The notes under the pieces: model-generated | The model's input: only the letters and a program-made list of their open reading frames with translations | Told to the model about the DNA's origin: nothing | Databases searched by the model: none | Source of the DNA: UBA1381 sp964399965 | GTDB taxonomy: Bacteria; Bacillota; Clostridia; UBA1381 | Direction of reading: 5' to 3' | Length of the DNA: 36,476 nucleotides | Assembly: GCA_964399965.1 (NCBI GenBank) | Contig: CAYNRX010000022.1 | Location: 1 to 36,476, forward strand | Shown here: positions 16,253 to 24,247 of the stretch, piece by piece | Layout of the letters: the number at the start of each line of letters is the position of its first letter | Position numbering within the stretch: position 1 is the first letter of the stretch | Position numbers and translations under genes: made by a program

Positions 16253-16328
16253 CGGTCTTAAAGAGGGGGAATTTGCTGAATTTTCTGTGACAGCCGGGTT
16301 TTTGAGATAATTTTTTACAAAATAACTA

Positions 16329-16357
16329 TTGATTTTTCACATAAGCTATAATATAAT
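16329..16357 (+). promoter_or_regulatory. Sigma-A promoter of the pur operon
   Basis: TTGATT (16329-16334), 17 bases, TATAAT (16352-16357). The leader of about 80 bases contains a GC-rich hairpin near 16400-16421. I see no guanine (purine) riboswitch core and no PurR box. Confidence 0.8.
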
Positions 16358-16446
16358 AAATGTGTATGCTTCGGCATCTTGCGCCGATAATTCAATCAAG
16401 CGGCGGCTTTTGGCCGTCCGCATAAAAAACGAAAGGAAGTACCGCA

Positions 16447-17154
16447 ATGGAAAAGAAAGAAATGTTATACGAAGGCAAGGCAAAGAAGGTATATGCGACC
16501 GATGACGAGAATCTTTATATCGTTGATTACAAGGACGATGCTACCGCGTTCAACGGACTTAAAAAGGGTCAGATATCCGGCAAGGGCGTTGTAAACAATA
16601 AGATGTCGAACTTCCTTATGCAGATCATGGAAAAGAATGGGATACCGACGCATTATGTGCAGGAGCTTTCCGACCGGGAGACATTGGTGAAAAAGGTCAC
16701 GATAGTGCCGCTGGAGGTGATCATCAGGAATATTGCCGCAGGCAGCTTCTCCAAGCGTTTGGGTGTTGAGGAGGGTACGCCTTTAAAGACGACGGTGCTT
16801 GAATACAGCTACAAGGACGATGATCTGGGAGATCCGCTGATAAACGATTACCACGCTATGGCTTTGGGGATCGTCACCCGTGAGGATCTGGACAAGATAG
16901 CGGAGATGGCGTTTAAGGTAAACGAGGTATTAAAAGCATATTTTGCCACCGTAAATATAGAGCTGGTAGACTTTAAGATAGAATTTGGCCGCACACCGGA
17001 CGGGCAGATAATATTGGCTGACGAGATATCGCCCGACACCTGCCGTCTGTGGGATGCCGATACACATGAAAAACTCGATAAGGACCGTTTCCGCCGCGAC
17101 CTCGGCAATGTTGAGGAAGCGTACGAGGAAGTATTCAAAAGACTCGGTCTGTAA
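16447..17154 (+). CDS. purC: Phosphoribosylaminoimidazole-succinocarboxamide synthase
   Basis: SAICAR synthetase joins aspartate to CAIR using ATP in purine synthesis. Family motifs are LYEGKAKKVY at the N-terminus, IVPLEVIIRNIAAGSF (about residues 82-97) and DEISPDTCRLWD (about 192-203), followed by LDKDRFRRD. At 235 aa it has the usual bacterial length. GAAAGGAAG precedes the ATG. It is followed after 15 bases by purB, and the three pur genes form one operon. Confidence 0.97.
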   Translation: MEKKEMLYEGKAKKVYATDDENLYIVDYKDDATAFNGLKKGQISGKGVVNNKMSNFLMQIMEKNGIPTHYVQELSDRETLVKKVTIVPLEVIIRNIAAGSFSKRLGVEEGTPLKTTVLEYSYKDDDLGDPLINDYHAMALGIVTREDLDKIAEMAFKVNEVLKAYFATVNIELVDFKIEFGRTPDGQIILADEISPDTCRLWDADTHEKLDKDRFRRDLGNVEEAYEEVFKRLGL

Positions 17155-17169
17155 GAGGAGGAGGGACTT

Positions 17170-18603
17170 ATGGCTTCTGATACGTATGAATCGCCGCTGA
17201 ATACGCGGTATGCATCCAAGGAGATGCAGTATATCTTTTCTCCGGATAAGAAATTCTCCACCTGGAGAAAGCTGTGGATAGCCCTTGCCGAAAGCGAAAA
17301 GGAGCTAGGGCTGGATATCACCGACGAGCAGATAGCGCAGATGAAGGAGCACATCTACGATATAAATTATGATGTGGCAAAGGCGCGGGAGAAGGAAGTG
17401 CGCCATGACGTTATGTCGCACGTTTACGCTTACGGGCAGCAGTGCCCGCTGGCAAAGCCGATAATCCATCTGGGCGCTACCAGCTGTTACGTGGGCGATA
17501 ACACCGATGTTATCATCATGACGGAGGCTTTGCGGCTGGTAAAGAAAAAGCTTGTGAACCTTATCGGGGAGCTGGCAAAATTTGCCGAGGAGTATAAGTC
17601 GCTGCCGACGCTGGCGTTTACGCATTTCCAGCCGGCACAGCCGACGACGGTAGGCAAGAGGGCGACGCTGTGGATACAGGATCTGATGATGGATCTGGAG
17701 GACGTTTGCTATCAGCTGTCCAAGGCCAAGCTCCTGGGCTGCAAGGGCACAACCGGGACGCAGGCCAGCTTTTTGGAGCTGTTTGACGGCGACCATGAGA
17801 AATGCCGGGAGCTTGACCGGCGGATCGCCGAGAAGATGGGCTATGAAAAATGCTTTGCGGTAAGCGGGCAGACTTATCCGAGGAAGCTCGACTCGCAGAT
17901 CTTAAACGTCCTGAGCCAGATAGCCCAGAGCGCCTATAAGTTCTCCAACGATATCCGGCTCTTGCAGCATATGAAGCAGATAGAGGAGCCGTTTGAAAAA
18001 TCGCAGATAGGCTCTTCGGCAATGGCCTATAAGCGTAACCCGATGCGTTCGGAGCGTATAGGGTCGCTGGCGCGCTATGTGATAGTAGACGCCTTGAATC
18101 CGGCAATAACGGCGGCCACGCAGTGGTTCGAGAGGACGCTTGACGATTCGGCGAATAAGCGCATAAGCGTTCCTGAGGCATTTTTGGCCACAGACGCGAT
18201 ACTTAACCTGTATATAAATGTAGTTGATGGGCTGGTCGTTTACGACAAAGTCATATATCAGCAGTTCATGCGCGAGATACCGTTCATGGCGACTGAAAAC
18301 ATAATGATGGATGCGGTCAAAAAGGGCGGCGACCGTCAGGAGCTGCATGAGAGGATAAGGGTGCATTCCATGGAAGCGGGAAAAGCCGTAAAGCTTGAGG
18401 GCAAGGAGAATAACCTGGCGGAGCTTATAGCGGCCGATCCGGCGTTTGGGCTGACGATCGAGGAAATAAACGCACTTTTGAAGCCGGAAAATTTCGTCGG
18501 CCGGGCGCCTGAGCAGACTGAGGATTTCCTTCGGAACGAGGTAAGGCCGATGCTTGAGGAAAACGCCGATCTGCTGGGAGTAGAAGTAGAGATAAACGTT
18601 TAA
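17170..18603 (+). CDS. purB: Adenylosuccinate lyase
   Basis: Cleaves SAICAR to AICAR and adenylosuccinate to AMP, the two steps linked to purC and purA. The fumarase/aspartase-fold signature is GSSAMAYKRNPMRSER (about residues 278-293), which holds the catalytic serine loop. THFQPAQPTTVGKR (about 152-165) and the early HDVMSH contain the active-site histidines. At 477 aa it has the longer form found in many Clostridia and in eukaryotes. AGGAGGAGGG lies before the ATG. purA starts 26 bases downstream. Confidence 0.96.
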   Translation: MASDTYESPLNTRYASKEMQYIFSPDKKFSTWRKLWIALAESEKELGLDITDEQIAQMKEHIYDINYDVAKAREKEVRHDVMSHVYAYGQQCPLAKPIIHLGATSCYVGDNTDVIIMTEALRLVKKKLVNLIGELAKFAEEYKSLPTLAFTHFQPAQPTTVGKRATLWIQDLMMDLEDVCYQLSKAKLLGCKGTTGTQASFLELFDGDHEKCRELDRRIAEKMGYEKCFAVSGQTYPRKLDSQILNVLSQIAQSAYKFSNDIRLLQHMKQIEEPFEKSQIGSSAMAYKRNPMRSERIGSLARYVIVDALNPAITAATQWFERTLDDSANKRISVPEAFLATDAILNLYINVVDGLVVYDKVIYQQFMREIPFMATENIMMDAVKKGGDRQELHERIRVHSMEAGKAVKLEGKENNLAELIAADPAFGLTIEEINALLKPENFVGRAPEQTEDFLRNEVRPMLEENADLLGVEVEINV

Positions 18604-18629
18604 AACGCAAAAGAAAGGAAATAAAAGCT

Positions 18630-19904
18630 ATGGTAAAGGCAATCGTAGGAGCTAACTGGGGCGACGAGGGCAAGGGAAAGATAACCGATATGCTTGCTAA
18701 AGAGGCGGATATCGTTATACGCTTCCAGGGAGGAGCCAACGCCGGACACACTATCGTCAACGAATACGGCAAGTTCGGACTGCACCTTCTTCCGTCAGGG
18801 GTGTTCAATAATAACGTTGTCAACATGATAGGCAACGGCGTAGCTCTTGATATCCCGGAGCTTTTTGCTGAAATAAAAGACATCACAGACCGCGGCGTGC
18901 CGATGCCGAACATCAAGGTGGCAGAACGTGCACAGGTGCTCATGCCGTATCATAAGCTGTTCGACCAGTACGAGGAGGAAAGGCTCTCCGACCGCCAGTT
19001 CGGCTCCACAAAATCCGGTATAGCCCCGTTTTTCTCGGACAAATTCTCAAAGATCGGCTTCCAGGTCTGGGAGCTGTTCGGTGAGGAGGAGCTGTATGAA
19101 AAGATAAAGAACGTGCTGGAGGTCAAAAATTTGCTTTTAGAGCACGTATACCACAAGCCGCTTCTGGATGCGGATGAGCTTTACAAGACGCTCAAGGGCT
19201 ATGCGGAAATGGTGCGTCCCTACGTTATAGATTCAGCGCAGTTTATGCACGAGGCGATAAAGTCGGGCAAGAATATCCTGCTTGAGGGTCAGCTTGGCTC
19301 CTTGAAGGATCCGGATTTCGGCATATATCCGTTTACGACCTCGTCCTCGACGCTGGCAGGCTACGGAGCCTGCGGAGCAGGGATCCCGCCGTATGAGATA
19401 AAGGAAATAATCACTGTTGTAAAGGCCTATTCCTCCGCAGTCGGCGCGGGAGCCTTTGTCAGCGAGATATTCGGCGAGGAGGCGGACGAGCTGAGAAAGC
19501 GCGGCGGAGACGGCGGCGAATACGGCGTTACCACGGGACGTCCGCGGCGAATGGGCTGGTTTGATTGCGTGGCCTCCCGTTACGGCTGCATGGTGCAGGG
19601 AGCGACCCAGGTGGCGTTCACGGTGCTCGATGTCCTGGGATATTTGGACGAGATACCGGTATGCGTAGGCTATGAGGTCGACGGCGAAGTCCTGCGCAAT
19701 TTCCCCACGACCGATAAGCTCAATAAGGCAAAGCCGGTATTGAAGGTATTGCCGGGCTGGAAGCAGGATATACGGGGAATAAAGAAGTACGAGGAGCTTC
19801 CGGAAAATTGCCGCAAGTATATCGAGTTTGTGGAAAAGGAGCTGGAGGTGCCGATAAAGATAGTTTCCAACGGCCCCGGACGCGAGGATATAATCTATAG
19901 ATAA
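18630..19904 (+). CDS. purA: Adenylosuccinate synthetase
   Basis: Makes adenylosuccinate from IMP, aspartate and GTP, the first step to AMP. It starts VGANWGDEGKGKITD, the GTP-binding P-loop with the catalytic Asp. NAGHTIV follows, then GSTKSGIAPFFSDK, LLEGQLGSLKD and VTTGRPRRMGWFD near residue 305, and a C-terminal LPENCRKYIEFVE. At 424 aa it is full length. It has AAAGGAAAT upstream. With purC and purB this covers IMP to AMP and two neighbouring steps. The stop is 2 bases before the birA start. Confidence 0.97.
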   Translation: MVKAIVGANWGDEGKGKITDMLAKEADIVIRFQGGANAGHTIVNEYGKFGLHLLPSGVFNNNVVNMIGNGVALDIPELFAEIKDITDRGVPMPNIKVAERAQVLMPYHKLFDQYEEERLSDRQFGSTKSGIAPFFSDKFSKIGFQVWELFGEEELYEKIKNVLEVKNLLLEHVYHKPLLDADELYKTLKGYAEMVRPYVIDSAQFMHEAIKSGKNILLEGQLGSLKDPDFGIYPFTTSSSTLAGYGACGAGIPPYEIKEIITVVKAYSSAVGAGAFVSEIFGEEADELRKRGGDGGEYGVTTGRPRRMGWFDCVASRYGCMVQGATQVAFTVLDVLGYLDEIPVCVGYEVDGEVLRNFPTTDKLNKAKPVLKVLPGWKQDIRGIKKYEELPENCRKYIEFVEKELEVPIKIVSNGPGREDIIYR

Positions 19905-19906
19905 TA

Positions 19907-20848
19907 ATGAAAGAAAAAATTCTGAAGCTCCTTTTGTTGGCGGAGGGCGGCTGCGTTTCCGGTGAAGAGATGAGCCGCGTTCTGGGAATAACCCGATCGG
20001 CGGTGTGGAAGAATATAAAGGAGCTGCGGGAAGAAGGCTGGCGGATAGAAGCGGCGACCAAGCGCGGATACCGTCTCGATATTCCTGATGACGCGCTTTG
20101 CACGCTTTCGCCGCAAACTGAGTTCATGGGCAGAGAGCTTGTCTGGACATACAGCTGTGATTCAACGAACAGCGCGGCTAAACGCCGGAGCGATATGATC
20201 GAGGGAACGGTCTTTGCATCAGAGGTCCAGACTGCCGGCCGCGGAAGGCTTGGACGGAGCTGGCTTTCGCCGCCGGGCTGCGGGATATGGATGAGCGTGC
20301 TTTTAAGACCGCCGCTGCCGCCGGCGGAGGTGGCGCCGGTAACGCTTGCCGCCGGGCTGGCGGCAGCCGAGACGGTGGGCGGTACTGTGAAATGGCCCAA
20401 CGATGTGGTCATGAACGGCAAAAAGGTCTGTGGGATACTCACGGAAATGTCGGCGGAGATGGAAAGGGTGGGTCATATCGTGGTAGGTATCGGTGTGAAC
20501 GCCAATACGTCAGAATTTCCGGCGGAGCTTATAGACAAGGCGACTTCTGTAATGCTCGAGACCGGCAAGGCTTGCAATAGACGCAGGCTGGCCGAAAGGA
20601 TACTTGAGCGGTTCGAGGTGCGGTATAAAAGGCTCATAGAAGGCGGCTTTGCGGCGATACGCGAGGATTATAAGACGCGCTCGGCAACGCTGGGGAACGA
20701 GGTGACCGTTATTGAAAACGGCCGCTCCATACGGGCGTTCGCTGTCGATATAGACGAAAACGGCGCTCTGGTGGTAGAGGATGAAAACGGCCGCCGCGAG
20801 TTAAATTCGGGCGAGGTCTCGGTGCGCGGCATTTACGGCTATGTATGA
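19907..20848 (+). CDS. birA: Bifunctional biotin-protein ligase and repressor BirA
   Basis: Activates biotin to biotinyl-AMP, transfers it to carboxylase carrier domains, and may repress biotin genes. The N-terminal helix-turn-helix is VSGEEMSRVLGITRSAVWKN (about residues 18-37). The catalytic core has TAGRGRLGRSW (about 107), KWPNDV (about 162) and GILTEMS. The C-terminal domain of about 50 residues is SH3-like. No strong ribosome-binding site is visible, so translation is probably coupled to purA, whose stop lies 2 bases upstream. It has no functional link with purine synthesis. The last codons overlap the leader of the next gene. Confidence 0.95.
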   Translation: MKEKILKLLLLAEGGCVSGEEMSRVLGITRSAVWKNIKELREEGWRIEAATKRGYRLDIPDDALCTLSPQTEFMGRELVWTYSCDSTNSAAKRRSDMIEGTVFASEVQTAGRGRLGRSWLSPPGCGIWMSVLLRPPLPPAEVAPVTLAAGLAAAETVGGTVKWPNDVVMNGKKVCGILTEMSAEMERVGHIVVGIGVNANTSEFPAELIDKATSVMLETGKACNRRRLAERILERFEVRYKRLIEGGFAAIREDYKTRSATLGNEVTVIENGRSIRAFAVDIDENGALVVEDENGRRELNSGEVSVRGIYGYV

Positions 20849-20876
20849 TGCGTACGAGAGAAAAGGAGGAAAAATG

Positions 20877-21338
20877 ATGAAAAAGTGTTTTAGCGTATTA
20901 TTGGCGATGCTTATAATGATGCTGACGATGTCGGCGGTATTTGCCACAGGCGATACTCCGGCACTGACGCCGGGTGCGGGCAGCCCGGCCACGATGGCTC
21001 CCGGGGAGGAGTCAACGGCGATGGATCCGATAGGCGAAGAGGAACAGGAGTTCCTGGACAAGGCTTCCCAGGGGCAGGTCAGTGATGAGGATATCGAAGC
21101 TGAACAACAGCGGCAGGCGGAAGAGCAGGAGGAAAGACAGCAGGCAGCCGAGCAGCAGGCTTCCCAGCAGCAGTCGGCCGGGGAACAGTCCCAGGATGGC
21201 CAGACGGCGGATAATGCCGAGACAGCGGCCGACAGCCAGGATTCCATGAGCACAGGCGTGTGGGTAGCCATAGGCATATGCGCCGTTGTCGTGGTGATAG
21301 TTATTATCGGTGCTTTTAGAAAGAAGAAAAGCAAGTAA
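20877..21338 (+). CDS. Secreted, Gln/Glu-rich single-pass membrane protein, 153 aa
   Basis: I do not recognise a family. It has a signal peptide (MKKCFS, a Leu/Met-rich core, then VFA). A Pro/Thr/Gly linker is followed by a strongly charged, Gln/Glu/Ala-rich stretch (about residues 50-120) that should form a coiled coil or stay disordered. It ends in a membrane helix GVWVAIGICAVVVVIVIIG and a KKKSK cytoplasmic anchor, so the body faces outside. GGAGG lies 7 bases before the ATG at 20877. The ATG at 20874 is possible but too close. A strong terminator follows. It is a surface tether of unknown partner. Confidence 0.75.
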   Translation: MKKCFSVLLAMLIMMLTMSAVFATGDTPALTPGAGSPATMAPGEESTAMDPIGEEEQEFLDKASQGQVSDEDIEAEQQRQAEEQEERQQAAEQQASQQQSAGEQSQDGQTADNAETAADSQDSMSTGVWVAIGICAVVVVIVIIGAFRKKKSK

Positions 21339-21369
21339 TATTTGTGCATATCCACTAAAATTTTGTATT

Positions 21370-21427
21370 AAAATACTCCGTTAATCCATGAAACTTTAAA
21401 AAGTGATATAACGGAGTATTTTTTTCG
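21370..21427 (+). terminator. Strong terminator, 14-bp perfect stem
   Basis: AAAATACTCCGTTA (21370-21383) and TAACGGAGTATTTT (21409-21422) are perfectly complementary. The T-run continues to 21425. The A-rich left flank would also allow termination from the other side. Confidence 0.9.
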
Positions 21428-21455
21428 TGCAAATCGGCTGATCTTGTGATATAAT
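21427..21455 (+). promoter_or_regulatory. Probable promoter of the alanine symporter gene
   Basis: A clear TATAAT (21450-21455) is preceded at 17 bases by the weak hexamer GTGCAA (21427-21432). Confidence 0.55.
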
Positions 21456-21523
21456 CAATACATTACTGTTATGAAAAATGACGGCGGCCGCAACGAGCTG
21501 CCAAAAGGGGAGTGAGCGAAAAA

Positions 21524-23080
21524 ATGGTAAAAAAACTTATCAAGTGGACGCTGCTGTGGACGGTGCTTATGTGCATCGCTGTTCCGGCACAGGCCTCAAA
21601 CGGCGTGGTGACCGTAATAGAAAACGTCAACAACGCGGTAAACGGCGTGGTATGGGGAGTACCGATGTTGATACTTATAATCGGTACGGGCGTATATTTG
21701 AGTATACGGCTGAAATTTTTCCAGATAGTGCACCTAAAGCATGTATTTTCTAAGACGATAGTCGGTGTATTTCGTAAAAAGCCGAAGGAAAAGGGGAAGG
21801 AGAAGGACAAGAAATCTCTGACCCAGTTCCAGGCGATGTCTACCGCCTTAGCGGCGACGATCGGTACAGGGAATATTGCCGGTGTGGCGACCGCTATCAC
21901 AATGGGCGGTCCGGGAGCCGTGTTCTGGATGTGGGTGTCGGCGTTTTTCGGCATGATGACGAGCTTTTCGGAGAATGTTTTGGGTATATATTACCGCCGC
22001 AAAAATGACAAGGGTGAATGGTCTGGCGGAGCGATGTATTACATAAAAAACGGCCTCCACTGTAAATGGCTGGCGGCGCTGTTCGCCCTGTTCTGTATTC
22101 TGGCTTCGTTTGGGATAGGAAATATGTCCCAGGTAAATTCCATATCGAGCGCGATACAGTCTTCGTTCCCGGTGGAAGCACTCAACATAAAATTATTTGA
22201 TACGATACCTCTTTACGGGCTTATAATAGGCGTTGTTTTGGCGGTGATAGTAGCGGTGATAGTCCTGGGCGGAGTACAGAGGATAGGCAAGACAACGGAG
22301 AAAATGGTGCCGTTTATGGCGCTTTTGTATATCATTGGTTCACTGGCGATAATCGCGATGAATTACAAAAATATCCCCGGTGCCTTTGCCGATATTTTTG
22401 CCGATGCTTTCGGCTTAAAAGCGGCGGCCGGCGGCTTTGCGGGAGCGGCGGTCAAAAACGCCATGACCTGGGGCTTGAAGCGCGGAGTGTTTTCCAACGA
22501 AGCAGGCTTGGGCTCCTCGGTTATCGTAAATTCCGCTTCCGATACTAAGGAGCCTGCCGTACAGGGGATGTGGGGCGTATTTGAGGTATTTACCGATACT
22601 ATAGTAGTCTGCACGATGACGGCCTTGGTTGTGCTTTGTACGGGCGTGGCGGAGACGACCTCTTTCGAGGGAGTGCCGCTGGTATCGGCAGCCTTTACGA
22701 GCGGTTTCGGCGGCTTTGCCGGGAAGTTTGTGGCGGTCGCGATACTGTTGTTTGCGCTGTCAACGATAATCGGCTGGTCGTATTACGGCGAAAAGGCTGT
22801 GGAATATATTTTCGGCGGTTGTGGGGTCGTGATTTATAAGGTGATATTTGTAATTTTCGTAGTATTCGGCGCGACAATGAACCTCCAGCTGGCCTGGGAT
22901 CTTTCCGATACCTTCAACGGTATGATGGCGATCCCGAACCTTATCGGCGTACTCCTGCTTTCGGGTACAGTGATAAAGGTGACGAAAAATTATATCGATC
23001 GTGAGCTGCTGAAAAAGCCCGGTATACGTCCGATGTATTCGGCGTATGAGGATATTCAGCGCGAGCAGGAGATGAAATGA
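21524..23080 (+). CDS. Sodium:alanine (glycine) symporter, AGCS family
   Basis: A membrane transporter that brings in alanine and/or glycine with Na+. About ten hydrophobic segments follow a short signal-like N-terminus. Family signatures are GTGNIAGVATAITMGGPGAVFWMW (about residues 113-136), GGAMYYIKNGL (about 166), TWGLKRGVFSNEAGLGSS (about 315) and IIGWSYYGEKAVEYIFG (about 415). At 518 aa it is full length. The frame is open to a GTG at 21512, but that overlaps its own AGGGGAG ribosome-binding site. The ATG at 21524, 11 bases after it, is preferred. It stands alone, with a terminator right after the stop. Confidence 0.94.
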   Translation: MVKKLIKWTLLWTVLMCIAVPAQASNGVVTVIENVNNAVNGVVWGVPMLILIIGTGVYLSIRLKFFQIVHLKHVFSKTIVGVFRKKPKEKGKEKDKKSLTQFQAMSTALAATIGTGNIAGVATAITMGGPGAVFWMWVSAFFGMMTSFSENVLGIYYRRKNDKGEWSGGAMYYIKNGLHCKWLAALFALFCILASFGIGNMSQVNSISSAIQSSFPVEALNIKLFDTIPLYGLIIGVVLAVIVAVIVLGGVQRIGKTTEKMVPFMALLYIIGSLAIIAMNYKNIPGAFADIFADAFGLKAAAGGFAGAAVKNAMTWGLKRGVFSNEAGLGSSVIVNSASDTKEPAVQGMWGVFEVFTDTIVVCTMTALVVLCTGVAETTSFEGVPLVSAAFTSGFGGFAGKFVAVAILLFALSTIIGWSYYGEKAVEYIFGGCGVVIYKVIFVIFVVFGATMNLQLAWDLSDTFNGMMAIPNLIGVLLLSGTVIKVTKNYIDRELLKKPGIRPMYSAYEDIQREQEMK

Positions 23081-23084
23081 TGGG

Positions 23085-23120
23085 AAATGGGGCTTTTTCC
23101 GGGAAAGCCTCATTTTTTTG
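23085..23120 (+). terminator. Intrinsic terminator after the symporter gene
   Basis: AAATGGGGCTTT (23085-23096) pairs with AAAGCCTCATTT (23104-23115) with one G-U, followed by more T. Confidence 0.85.
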
Positions 23121-23142
23121 CCCGCTTTGCCGCATAATAGAA

Positions 23143-23173
23143 ATCTCCCCTAGCCGCTAAAGCAAGGGGAGAT
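23143..23173 (-). terminator. Inverted repeat, possible minus-strand terminator
   Basis: ATCTCCCCT (23143-23151) and AGGGGAGAT (23165-23173) form a 9-bp perfect stem. On the minus strand it is followed by TTCTATT, a weak T-run. It may end the minus-strand transcript over 23243-23509. Confidence 0.4.
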
Positions 23174-23242
23174 CTCCTGTAAAGCTATGCATTATCGGGG
23201 GAACACAGTAACCTGACGTCCCCGTCTTTCGTTCTATCTATA

Positions 23243-23509
23243 TCAACAGCCCAGTATGGGCTGGAGCTGTATATTATCCAGAGCCGCTTCGGCGGCCGGA
23301 ATGAGGCGGTCGAAATCCGCCACCAGTGAACGTGTTTTCTTTATAGGATCGTCCCTTGCGACGGGGTTCTTGATACAATTATCGCTGTGGGAGCAATCGT
23401 AAAAACCGCTTTGTAGAGCCATTTGCAGTACATTTGCCTGAGTTTGGATTTTGTCTTTTACCGTTTCCCCTCTTAAAATTGTATCAAGGCTGTGCCATAT
23501 GCACCACAC
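23243..23509 (-). CDS. Possible small Cys-containing protein, start unresolved
   Basis: I recognise no family and am unsure it is a gene. The frame is open from a GTG at 23509 with no ribosome-binding site. AGAGGGG lies further in but is followed by GTA instead of a start codon, and an internal ATG gives 59 residues. The C-terminal part has a plausible protein pattern (SGFYDCSHSDNC, then IKKTRSLVADFDRLIPAAEAALDN) and GC-rich codons like the core. A perfect hairpin CAGCCCA/TGGGCTG covers its last codons. It could be a decayed gene at the edge of the island or a small real gene with an unusual start. Confidence 0.3.
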   Translation of the reverse strand: MWCIWHSLDTILRGETVKDKIQTQANVLQMALQSGFYDCSHSDNCIKNPVARDDPIKKTRSLVADFDRLIPAAEAALDNIQLQPILGC

Positions 23510-23559
23510 TTTTTAATGAAAGGTATGGGAATAATTAAAAAGTATAGTTTGTGGTGCAT
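23499..23559. repeat. Two-part imperfect inverted repeat at the core/island boundary
   Basis: ATGCACCACA (23499-23508) is the reverse complement of TGTGGTGCAT (23550-23559). Inside them ACTTTTTAAT (23508-23517) matches ATTAAAAAGT (23534-23543). The right arm carries 6 extra bases. The loop is 16 bases. It lies in the intergenic stretch where composition changes. It could be an operator, an old element end or a cruciform. No gene uses it visibly. Confidence 0.55.
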
Positions 23560-23637
23560 TAGTTTTATAAGAGGATCCCCAAAACTGCATAGCAAAGTTA
23601 CTCATGACTGTTTTTCGGATTGGAGTTCTTACGTTTC

Positions 23638-23982
23638 TTAATTTTCTGTTTTTCCACTTGCCTCAGTGATAAGCCGCACCGCATTAATGAGCATATTTTC
23701 GATTATCGGCATATAGCGTTCGTCGATATTATCCAAAAGCTCATCAATCTGCTCATGCTTGCCGCCGGAAGTTTTGCCGAGTATCACATAGTCACACGAC
23801 ATACCGAGTATCTCACACAGCTTTTTCAGAGTTGAAAATGACATACCCTTTTTGCCGCTTTCGATGTTAGCAAGAAACTGCGGCGATATGTCTACCAGCT
23901 CTGCCAGTTTCTCACGGGTATATTTCATAAATTTTCGCCGTTCTTTTATCCGCTGACCTATCTCAATATTTATATCTTTCAT
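23638..23982 (-). CDS. XRE-family transcriptional regulator, 114 aa
   Basis: A DNA-binding regulator. The helix-turn-helix lies at residues 8-65: IGQRIKERRKFMKYTREKLAELVDISPQFLANIESGKKGMSFSTLKKLCEILGMSCDY, with the SPQFLANIESG recognition region. A short C-terminal helical tail (about 75-114) probably dimerises it. AAAGGAGC lies 8 bases before the ATG. It is transcribed divergently from the large HTH regulator at 24248, and the shared intergenic region carries tandem ATAATCCA repeats. It is the likely local repressor and autoregulator (inference). Confidence 0.88.
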   Translation of the reverse strand: MKDINIEIGQRIKERRKFMKYTREKLAELVDISPQFLANIESGKKGMSFSTLKKLCEILGMSCDYVILGKTSGGKHEQIDELLDNIDERYMPIIENMLINAVRLITEASGKTEN

Positions 23983-24028
23983 CGTGTTCAGCTCCTTTCA
24001 AAACAATATCCGATAGATTTATTTTATT

Positions 24029-24056
24029 ATAATCCACTGGACTATAAAATAATCCA
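24029..24056. promoter_or_regulatory. Tandem operator-like repeats ATAATCCA, 20-bp period
   Basis: ATAATCCA occurs at 24029-24036 and 24049-24056, exactly two helical turns apart. A small palindrome TCCACTGGA (24033-24041) overlaps the first. They sit just upstream of the consensus plus-strand promoter and over the region expected to hold the minus-strand promoter of the XRE gene. Confidence 0.5.
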
Positions 24057-24062
24057 ATAGGC

Positions 24063-24091
24063 TTGACATATATAGCCTGATAGGATATAAT
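24063..24091 (+). promoter_or_regulatory. Perfect consensus sigma-A promoter
   Basis: TTGACA (24063-24068), 17 bases, TATAAT (24086-24091), an exact consensus match. It drives the regulator at 24248, about 150 bases downstream. A promoter this strong is usually held by a repressor, in keeping with the ATAATCCA repeats beside it. Confidence 0.88.
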
Positions 24092-24132
24092 ATAAATACA
24101 CAAAAAAATAGAACACCTAAATGAAAAAAGTA

Positions 24133-24151
24133 GTGCACAAAAAACTGCACA
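24133..24151. promoter_or_regulatory. Second operator-like site between two promoters
   Basis: GTGCA (24133-24137) and TGCAC (24146-24150) form an inverted repeat with an A-rich 8-base spacer. The same bases also hold a direct repeat of TGCACA. It lies just upstream of the second promoter. Confidence 0.35.
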
Positions 24152-24153
24152 TA

Positions 24154-24182
24154 TTGCAATTGTACGAAATAAATGGTAAAAT
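24154..24182 (+). promoter_or_regulatory. Second promoter of the large HTH regulator
   Basis: TTGCAA (24154-24159), 17 bases, TAAAAT (24177-24182), about 65 bases upstream of the chosen start. Confidence 0.6.
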
Positions 24183-24247
24183 AGATATGATATATGTCAG
24201 ATAAAGTGATGATATCAACATTTAAATTTAAATGTCGGGGGGATAAC

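Noticed and set aside
16358..16446. Guanine (purine) riboswitch in the pur leader
   Set aside because: The leader of about 80 bases has one GC-rich hairpin but none of the conserved purine-aptamer core.
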